Below, piece by piece: positions 55,797 to 64,000 of a stretch of DNA of 64,000 nucleotides (positions are counted from its first letter, which is position 1; each line of letters begins with the position of its first letter). The stretch covers positions 2,108,001 through 2,172,000 of the forward strand of contig JAHRHY010000006.1 in NCBI GenBank assembly GCA_019671135.1, written 5' to 3'. The notes beneath the pieces were generated by a model. It was not told the DNA's origin and ran no database searches. It saw nothing but the letters and a program-made list of their open reading frames with translations. A program made the position numbers and the translations under genes. This DNA is from Linnemannia hyalina (lineage: Eukaryota > Mortierellomycota > Mortierellomycetes > Mortierellales > Mortierellaceae).

Positions 55797-58177
55797 ATGC
55801 CATCTCCAACTCCTTCATCCACACACCTCCACTCTCTCATTCTCCTCCAGCACTACCAACAACAACAGCAGCAACAGCAGCAACACCAACAACTTCAACA
55901 ACAACAACTTCAACTTCAACAGCAACAGCAACGACTTTTGAACGCACAGCATGATCCTTCCTTAGTTCACCTTCACGCCTCTTCTTCCTCCTCCTCGTCT
56001 TCGGGCTCGACTTCATCCACCGCCAACCATGGCAATGGTCAGGATCATTTCTTGGTATCTGCACAGAAACTAAAGGTACTTTATCTATACTATTACTCGT
56101 ACCTTTCCGGGTACAACGCTGCTCCGTGTACATGTACATTCAAGTCGCCTTTTGAAAACATAACCATAATGGTTCCTCTCTTAATACGTTGGGGTGATCC
56201 ACTTGGTCTATCGAACCATACTCTATCCTCACCATTCCATCTTTTCTCCTCCGCCGTGTGTTCTCTATTCCTTTTTTTTTTGCGACTCAGATCCTTCAAC
56301 AGCAGCAACAACTGTTCCTGCAACGCCAACTGCAGCAACAGCAACAACACCAGCTGCAGGAGGAGGAATCACCAAGATCGCCCTACTCTCAGAGCCCTAC
56401 ACTCTCACCTCAACTGACATCGGAAGATCCCTGGATCTCAACGCCTTGGTCCTCCTCCACCACCTCTTCATCACTCAGTCCCATCCACTCACCTCCTCCC
56501 CACTCTTCATCCTCATCCTTGACGACAACGAAGCGACTCCGACGAACCTCAACAACCTTCCGGTCCTCCTTTTCAGTACCTCCTCTACCATCCTTTGAGC
56601 CCTTTGGGTTCGGGCCTGACGAATTTCTTCAAGACGATGAAGACGAGCACCCAGATTATCTCGAAGAGGATGATGAGCGAGGAGGACTGTACCACCACGA
56701 CGATCTGTTGAATGGGGGTCGAGAGCGTAAACGAGAGCGAGAGCAGGAGCAGCACGAGGAGTTTGACGGCCACGAGTATGAACAGGAAGGAGAACGAGAG
56801 CAATCAATACATCTTGCAAATGGACGGGGACGAAGGACGGAGAAAGATGGTTCTCTCGATAACTTCAACAACTCCACGTTATTTCCTTTTGGGACGCCAC
56901 CTCGGCGACAACAGCATCACCAAAACCCTCGACCTCAAGGCTCGCTAGGAGACACACCAATGCAGGAAGGGGAGGGCACCCTGTCGGCGACTGCAGTGGC
57001 AGGGTCCAATGACGACACGAAGATGAGAAATAGTATGAGGCAGGATGACGCGGATGACGCCAAACGACGACAAGGGAGGGACCGGGTAGGATGCGGGGAA
57101 GAACGGTCGTCTGTCGATCACTCTTCTAACGGTCGTATTGACGAACCAGGCTCACGCCATTACGAAATAGATGAAGACGAAGGGGAGAATGATGACGAAG
57201 AAGTTGAGGGAGAAGGAGAAGGAGGGGTGCAACTGACCGTCGAGACCGAAACTCTATCGAGGATGGGGAAGAAGGAGGGAATTTGGAATAGAGGAGAGAG
57301 TGGGACAACTTTATCTGTACCAACCTGCAAGTGGTCGCCTGCGTCTGTTATTGATGTTGGTGCGTTAAGGTCACCGTCTTCACGTGCCAATGCTCCATTC
57401 GATGGTTCTATGACCTTTTCAGCTCCTTGCGCCACCTCCTCTTCTGCAACGACCCCTACTTTTCTTCATGGGGGAGGAGAGAATGGGAGTGAGATTGGAC
57501 CGAACGGCAACAAGGATGCAGTCATGAAGAGAACGTCGGTACCGGTTTCCAAGGGTACTACCCATCATAGTACCAGTGGTACATCCTCCCTCCCCAGTAG
57601 TCCAGGTAGTACTTCTTTTTCCTCGGCGCTGTCGGGGTTGCCGGGTGGATCGGGAGGAGCACAGGCGAATTTCGGAAATTTATTCCTGGGCCATTCCTCG
57701 TCCTCGTTTGACGGTCAACAGCAGCAGGTCCGAGGCAACGCCATGGACATGGACGTGGATGAAAGGGTCGAGGGAAGTGTGGAAGATAGGGAAGGAGAGG
57801 GAACAGGAAGCAACATTGCTCAAGAGATAACAAACAACAGCAGGCCACAGAAAAAGAGACAACAACAACAATCGGTCCAACGTGGCGATGTTGCTCGGCC
57901 AATGGACTCCACCCATCACAACAACAACACAAAGAAAAGGTTCGGTGACACACCAGCAACCCCACACGACAACCACACAGATGCACCATTGGCTGTGGTG
58001 TCTCATCCTTCTCCGTCTTCAACATCGATGTTATCTCGCACTCCCACATTGGATCGGTTCGAGGCGGTCCAAGGGGAGGAACAGGATGGACAAGAGGAGA
58101 CAGAAGGTGAAGGAGGGACGATAGTGGTAGTCCAAAAGAAACAGAAGACCAACAAGCGACGTGCCATGACGAGGTAA
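55797..58177 (+). CDS. Unrecognised Gln-rich acidic protein
   Basis: Model: join(55797..56075, 56291..58177), 721 residues, phase 0 intron. Exon 1 begins MPSPTPSSTHLHSLILLQHY and runs into poly-Gln and poly-Ser. Exon 2 starts ILQQQQQLFLQRQLQQ, then SPRSPYSQSPTLSPQ, KRLRRTSTTFRSSF, and a short region that looks ordered, LPSFEPFGFGPDEFLQDDED. Long acidic and Arg/Glu-rich runs follow (RERKREREQEQHEEFDGHEY), then Ser/Thr/Gly/Gln-rich sequence, with a basic end QKKQKTNKRRAMTR. Basic patches would suit nuclear import. No DNA-binding fold is visible. The stop TAA at 58175 overlaps a good donor (AG|GTAAGC), so a further 3' exon is possible but none is evident before the GATA gene. Function unknown. 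Confidence 0.7.
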
Positions 58178-58690
58178 GCCTTTCTTTTTAGTTGTTTTAG
58201 ACGAAAATAAGGGTCTAGAGGCGAAGAAGGGAGTTTAAAGAGTTAGAAAGTGAGAGAGTGAATTATCATGAGCCATCCATTTCATGGAACGACACACGAC
58301 TATGACCGACGGAAACCCTGTTTGTCAGGGTAATTCATAATTCTGAAAGAAAAAAAGAAACAAAACGGTTCACTACTTTTTCTGTGGGTTTATTCTTTGG
58401 AGGGGGGAGGAGAATGAGTGTGTGTGTCTTTATTGTTGTTATTTTCTACAAGAACGAGAGAGAGAGAGCGAGAGCGATGGGGTGGCGATCAATTGATGGA
58501 GAGGAAAGGGATAAGAACAAAAGAAAAGGGAGGGAACAAAAGAGAAGAAACAGAGCGGTATGTACTTTGTGAATGAATGAATGAATGAATGAATGAATGG
58601 AGATGACTGAGATGATACACACATATATATCCGAACGAGATAAAGGACATTTATCGATCGATAACTCGAGTGGATTGAATAGAGCAAAGT
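58178..58690. other. Intergenic before the GATA gene
   Basis: 3' flank of the Gln-rich gene, GAGAGA tracts and the GAAT microsatellite. No gene seen. Confidence 0.55.
58571..58599. repeat. GAAT tetranucleotide microsatellite
   Basis: Seven tandem GAAT units about 90 bp upstream of the GATA gene start. Confidence 0.9.
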
Positions 58691-61600
58691 ATGCATGACA
58701 CCCCTTCCCTTCCACACAATCCACCTTTAATTGACATGTCTGAACTCTCCTCTCGCCAACCTTACTTTTGTCGTTTTAGGATGCTGCTGTCCCTTCCCTT
58801 ATCAAAGGCCTCGTCGTCCCCTACTTCCACCCCTTCAACTCCAACTTCTACTTTACCCTTCTCCTCCCTTTCCCTCTCTTCCCTCCCTTCCTCTCCTCTT
58901 TCTTCCCTTCCCTCCACCCCTACCTTTTCTTCTTTCTCTTTCCGTTCAATTGCTTCTACTTCAACTCCCCCCTCTGTTCCCTCGCATTCACGACAGCATT
59001 CGTTATCTTCAATTGCTCTCCTTTCTTCTCCTACTCCTGCCACCCTCTCAACAGTAACTGATAGCGTCTTGACCCCCACATTGACCCCCTCCTCATCCTT
59101 ATCGCTTCAACCCGCATCATCCACCTCTTCGTCGTCATCCTACACCACTTTATTTTCTCGAAGTACTTCCTCGGATTTTTTCACTCCTCTTTCCTCTTCC
59201 ACTTCTCTTTCCCCTCCCTCTTCTTCTTTCTCTCCCACCCTCTCTTCCTCTCTTCCCTCCAAACAGGCCATGACAACGGCGACTTCTACCTCAACCTCAA
59301 CCCTCGCAACCCCTTCCGCCACACACTTGCAACTCCTCCTCCAACAGCACCACGCCCTCCAGCGGAAAGAACTCGAATCCAAAGAAAAAGAGCGGCTCGA
59401 GCGAGAGAAACGGCTTCAACTCCTCCAACAACAGCAACAAAAGGATTACTTGGCCTCCACACCCTCTTCCTCGACGACACCTTCGAACAACAATAACCTC
59501 AACGCAGATGCTCAATCGGTTGCTGCATACATGGCCGCTTACCTGAAAGTCGCTTCCACCACCTCTTCTTCAGCAGCAGCAGGAGCAAACAACAGCAGCA
59601 CAGATCGGGCTCACACCACCACTGGAGGTGCTTCTTCTACCTCCATGATGACAACAGCTGCAACCATCGATCCCTCAAAAACGTCCCTTTCACTTCCGGT
59701 GGTAGTACCACCACCTTCTGCTTCACAATCCACTACCTCCGCATCGACCACGACAGCAGCTCAGGCGGCAGTCGTGTTGGCAGCAGCATCGGCAGCAGCA
59801 TCGGCAGCGACCACTCCCTTGGCTACAGTGGCGCCCTCTTCAACCTTGTTATACCCAGCCCCATCCTCAGCCCCAGTCTCTGTATCATCCACTCCATCCT
59901 CTACCTCTCACAACCATAACCGGATAACTGGATCTGGATCTACATCCGGAGTCACCACCACTCAATTCAAGGCTTTGAAGCCCAACACCAAAAAGCTATC
60001 CCCTGCCACACCCCTCGACTCCTCAACCACAACAGCAACGACGTCCGGATCGGAAAACAAGAAAGCCACGGTGGCGACGACGAATGCGCATCGACAAGAA
60101 TGTTACAACTGTGGAGTGACTAAGACTCCGCTTTGGAGGCGGACTGCAGATCGACTTCACTCGCTCTGTAATGCCTGTGGCCTTTATTACAAGCAGTACA
60201 AGACCAACCGGCCACTCGTCGCCAAGAGCGCTGCCTTCAAGGATGAGTCCCCTTCCTCTTCCTCGCTTCTCGCCCACTCAGCAACAGCATCACAACAGCA
60301 ACAGAAGCAGGGATTGGACCAGCAGACCATCAAGCGTAGGAAGGTTAGCAACGAAGCCAGTAACTCTGTCTCAGCCCTTACATCAACCTCCACTACAACA
60401 GCAGGGAAGACAGATACCCCCGAGATGGCCCACCTTATCCGTGCACTGGATCCAGCATCAACAACCATTTCGGTGGTCTTTCCAGCAGCGACCCCGAGCC
60501 ATCTGAAACCCCTCCTCCCTTGTCCACCGGCTCTCATTCGCCAATCGACGGCCCTCCCTCCGTCTCCGCCTTCCCACACCCCTTCTGCCTCTCCTCCCCC
60601 TCCTTCTACTTCTGCGTCGGTTTATTACCATCAGCAGCAGCAGAGTGAGGATGATAGCGAGAATGATGGAGAGGATGAGGATGAGGATGATGACGATGAT
60701 GAGTACCGAGACGATCAGGACGAGGAGGACGACAATGATGAGGATGAGGATTATGATATGGAGAGTCGAGGTCGACATGAGCAGTTCGATGTGGAGATGC
60801 GAGAAGTCGTCGCTCATGACAGTGTGTCGGACGATTCGGAGGATATGATGATGTCTCCTTCTACCTCTACTTCTCGCCGCCAACAACCACAACCACAACC
60901 TCAGCAACCTCAACAGCAACAACGTCAACAAAGCCAAAAGCAGCCATCAGCACACCAACGTCGCCAACTCAATCAAAAGCAACAACCCCCCACTACCGGT
61001 ACCAACTTCAACGCCGTAACAACAACGACATTAATTACGATCGAATGCGCGAACTGCGGACAGACAGAGACACCGCTCTGGAGAAAGGACGCCAAGGGCC
61101 AATCGATCTGTAACGCCTGCGGGTTATATTCTCGACTCCACCAACGCGATCGGCCGGTGACGATGCGCAAGTCGAATATTGCGAGACGGAAACGGGATTG
61201 GGCTGCTGTTCAGGAGAAGAAGGTCGCTGCTGCTGCCGCCGCCGCTGCCTCTGGAGGAGCTGGAGCGGGGTTGAGTCAGGGTCATGGCGTCGGTGAGGAA
61301 GGCTTTGTGTCTGGCGGAGTTGGTGTCAAGAGCAAGAACAAGAAGCACAGGCAACAACAACATTCTACAACCACATTGTCCAATACCGGCAGGAAACGGA
61401 AAGGAAAAGCCTTGCTGGAGGACGAGGGACATGAGGATGATGTTAACCATCACGGCGATGTTGACCGTGCCGATCACGACAACAGCAGCAGCAGTGAGGA
61501 TGAGGACGACGAGGATGTTGATCGCCAGGAGGAAGACGAGGACGACGAAGAAGAGGAGGATGTCATGGCGCGTGTGGAAGTTCTGGCGATGAACATCCCG

Positions 61601-63210
61601 GTCTCGAACGAGGACGAGTCTGACCATCTCTCCGATGACCACGTAAGTTTTTTCTCTCCATTTCTGCTTATCTTCTGAGTTGTAGCGTCTGTGTCCGTGG
61701 GGTTCGTTCACCCCTGAATTTGAAAGGAAAATTGAGCATGGTCTGTCGTCCAACCCTTGTTAACCTATTTGCACGCGCTTTTCCATTCCCTTTACTTTCC
61801 ATCTCTCCTGCCCCCCTTGTTCTCAATCGGACTTCTCCTTTGCCTACCACCTAATAGCTTCCACAGCAGATGCCCACACCCGTCTCAAATGCATCCCTCT
61901 CTCCCTTGCTGACCAACCACACCCAGTACAACCACCAAGGCCACCACAACCATCACCACAACAGCATCTCTTTTGCTAACGGAGGTGGCTCAATGTCACC
62001 AGCATCCTTGACAGCCTCCCCACCAACACCCGTCTTGACCTCACCTAACTTTTTCAACCCTACCAGTTCTGTCTCAACCACGCCTGGTGCACCACCCTCG
62101 GCCGCAGCTGTGGCAGCGGCCTTTGCGCACATGAACCCCCTCCTCGTGCAACAGTACCGTCAGCAACTACAGTTCCAGAACCAAGCTGCTGCCCTCTCGG
62201 CCGCCGCCGCCGCCGGTCTCAAATCTGGCACCGTTACACCCGGTGCGGATGGGTTATCAACAACCTTGATGGGCGCCAGCAACAATGGAGCAGCGCCGTT
62301 CACTTCGGGCTTGTACCCACAGTACCCGAGCACACCCTTCTTGCATGAGTCAACTCTCCCACAGGACCCTATGGCTCTTGCGGGGTTGCAGCTCCAACAG
62401 CAACAACAGCAATTGCAGCAGCAGCAGCAGGCGGGTGGTGTCCGATCGCCCTTTGGGCCAGCCTCGCCTTCTGATGGGAATGTTGGAAGTGGAGTGCAGA
62501 GACCGAACCCGATTGTTACGGATACCCAGGCACTCCTCTCTCTTCAGCAACAGCGACATCAGTCTCAGTCTCAGTCTCAGTCTCAGTCCCAGCCCCAGCC
62601 CCAGTCCCAGTCTCAACCTCAGTCTCGACAACAGCAGCAGCAGCGGAGCCAAGGCCCCACCGAATCCAAGAACCCCACCCCTTCTTCCACCACACCCACC
62701 CCCAACCGTCCTTCGACCCAAGGACCCAACAGCAACCCCCTAATCCTGGACAGCACCCGCTTCACCCGCCTCATGAACCAGATGTCCAAACCCCAGCTAT
62801 CGATGTTCCTCACAATCCTCGAAGAACGCTGTGGTGCCCTCCGACACCGTCTCGCAGGAGAAGACGATTCTATCCATAGGGTAGACCAGAACGAGCTGAT
62901 GTTGATGTTTAATCACCCGAGTTTTGTCCATGGTGGAAGTTTGGACGGCCCTGGGTTCGGGATGGGCGGCGGCGGTGGTGCTTCTAGCACCAGTAACGGT
63001 GGCTACTATGGAGATGCAGCAGTAGCAGCAGGGGGCCCTTATGGAGGAGTGAGTGGTGGAGGAAGTGTGTATAATGGAGCCTATGGAGGAAATGGGTCGA
63101 CGGCCTTGACCAACTTGATGGCCTTGAATGATATGGGCCAGCATCGTGAGCGGACGGGACATTTGAAGACCTTGAGTAACGCGTCCTCGTCTGATTTTAT
63201 GATGCAGTAG
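58691..63210 (+). CDS. GATA transcription factor with two zinc fingers
   Basis: Model: join(58691..61642, 61858..63210), 1434 residues, phase 0 intron with acceptor CTAATAG. A Ser/Thr/Pro-rich N-terminal region is followed by finger 1 from residue 471, CYNCGVTKTPLWRR...CNAC (C-X2-C-X18-C-X2-C). Finger 2 starts at residue 786, CANCGQTETPLWRK...CNAC (C-X2-C-X17-C-X2-C), followed by the basic tail RPVTMRKSNIARRKRDW. Between them lie an acidic stretch (ENDGEDEDEDDDDDE) and poly-Gln; after them another acidic stretch and Gln-rich sequence. Near the C-terminus is a distinct ordered segment (FTRLMNQMSKPQLSMFLTIL, EERCGALRHRLAGEDDSI). Such proteins bind GATA sites; fungal relatives control nitrogen use, iron or light responses. 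Finger 2 is the fungal AreA/animal-like type. The pathway cannot be assigned. An alternative in-frame start is the ATG at 58736. Confidence 0.9.
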
Positions 63211-63712
63211 TTTGTTTTTGTTGTTTTTTTTTAACCCCTTTGCTCTTTTTATACAGTTTTTTTTTTTGTTCTTTTAGTTTGCTTTTTTCCGCATTGTCTT
63301 TCTTTTTCACCTTTTTGTTTTGTCCCTCGCACATATCTTACCTGTACAATAAATAAGCGGTTCCGAATTGAAAGAAAAGAAATGGCTTTTATTTCTTTTT
63401 GATCGAGAAGGCTAACAGCTACGGACCGCCCGGAGAAGAAACAAGACGCGACAAATGAAATGAAGAGTGAAGAGTGAGAGCTAGGTAGATAGAAATACAG
63501 ACTTTGTTTGCTCGCAGGACGAAATGAAAAAGAGATATGGGGTTATACACAACAGACAGAGAATGTTACAGACAGAACAAAGAAAAAGTGCAAGCAATCA
63601 AAGCGAAAAGATAGAATGAAAAATGCAGGAAAATGAAAATGAAAATGAAAATGAAAATGAAAATGAACATGAAAATGAAAACATCGAACGTTGACCTGAT
63701 CCGGTACCCGTC
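63211..63712. other. Convergent 3' flanks, GATA gene / GID4
   Basis: T-rich 3' UTR of the GATA gene, with an AATAAA-like signal (CAATAAATAAGCGG) near 63350, and A-rich DNA of the opposite 3' UTR. No gene seen. Confidence 0.6.
63629..63682. repeat. GAAAAT hexanucleotide microsatellite
   Basis: About eight imperfect GAAAAT units in the 3' flank of the GID4-like gene. Confidence 0.9.
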
Positions 63713-64000
63713 CTAGGCAAATTCGAAGATGGGGGAGGAGAAGCCAGCGGTTTCAAAGGTCGGGTTGAGTGAGATGTGCTGGAATGGTGTTGACGCCTGA
63801 TCATGGTAAAATCCCTCCACATACCCATCCGACCGCCGCATCGACACATAGTAGAATCCTGCAATCGTCAGTCCGCTCGTCTGCTCACTAACATTCACAA
63901 AGTGTCTCTCTAAAATTGAATAGTCCCAAACAAGAAGAAAGCATGTTAGTCATTTGTTCGTGTAGAACGTATCACAATAACCAATGCAGCCAAGAGTGCA
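63713..64000 (-). CDS. GID4: GID4/Vid24 family protein, last exon only
   Basis: The last exon (63713-63909) encodes ERHFVNVSEQTSGLTIAGFY, YVSMRRSDGYVEGFYHDQAS, TPFQHISLNPTFETAGFSSP and IFEFA. This matches the C-terminal end of GID4/Vid24 (IAGFYY-x-GxIEGFYYH-S-PFQxLxLxxVxE, ending PxFEF-type). Upstream from 63910 to the edge is intron sequence (acceptor TTTTAG), so the rest of the gene lies outside the window. GID4 is the substrate receptor of the GID/CTLH ubiquitin ligase and binds N-terminal proline degrons, for example of gluconeogenic enzymes in yeast. Confidence 0.82.

Overview
The window is nuclear DNA of a filamentous fungus, most likely an early-diverging Mucoromycota of the Mortierella type. 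Genes are tightly packed and carry many short GT-AG introns (about 50-180 bases, several with TACTAAC or CTAAC branch points). Proteins are rich in Ser/Thr/Gln low-complexity tracts. Conserved single-copy eukaryotic genes alternate with a local expansion of Sel1-repeat genes. The taxon is inferred from gene style and the Sel1 expansion, not from a marker gene.

Layout. 1-2488: 3' part of a Sel1-repeat gene of about 18 units, then a repeated leader block and the decayed start of another Sel1 gene. 2489-30000: housekeeping and regulatory genes, namely Mediator MED1 (-), a possible divergent HMG-box factor (+), sulfite oxidase (-) facing a CBF1-like bHLH factor (+), an MNN1-type mannosyltransferase (+), a Kelch membrane protein (+), a UVRAG/Vps38-like PI3-kinase complex subunit (+), augmin HAUS4 (-), COP9 signalosome CSN2 (+) and spliceosomal PRP3 (+). 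About 30208-51515: a large inverted duplication. Each arm (about 5.4 and 4.9 kb) carries one three-exon Sel1 gene plus one copy of an unrecognised Ser/Asn/Gln-rich gene. The roughly 11 kb spacer holds an Asteroid-family (ASTE1) gene, CCT1 and a CUE1-like ER gene, all on the minus strand, followed by a long gene-poor stretch. 51752-53340: a further Sel1 gene with a frameshift. 53341-63210: a gene-poor stretch, an unrecognised Gln-rich acidic protein and a two-finger GATA factor. 63713-64000: 3' end of a GID4/Vid24 gene, cut by the window edge.

Exon-intron models were built by hand and checked for reading-frame phase. For MED1, sulfite oxidase, CBF1-like, MNN1-like, Kelch, UVRAG, HAUS4, CSN2, PRP3, ASTE1, CCT1, CUE1 and the Sel1 genes all splice phases close. 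The most unusual part is the Sel1 neighbourhood. Very similar 36-residue repeats (108 bp units) have changed in number by whole units between the two inverted copies, show higher-order and chimeric units, and share a distinctive N-terminal domain. They sit among duplicated leader fragments, a truncated gene copy with a micro-inversion and a frameshifted paralogue. I read this as an actively rearranging repeat-protein locus. No function is asserted for it.
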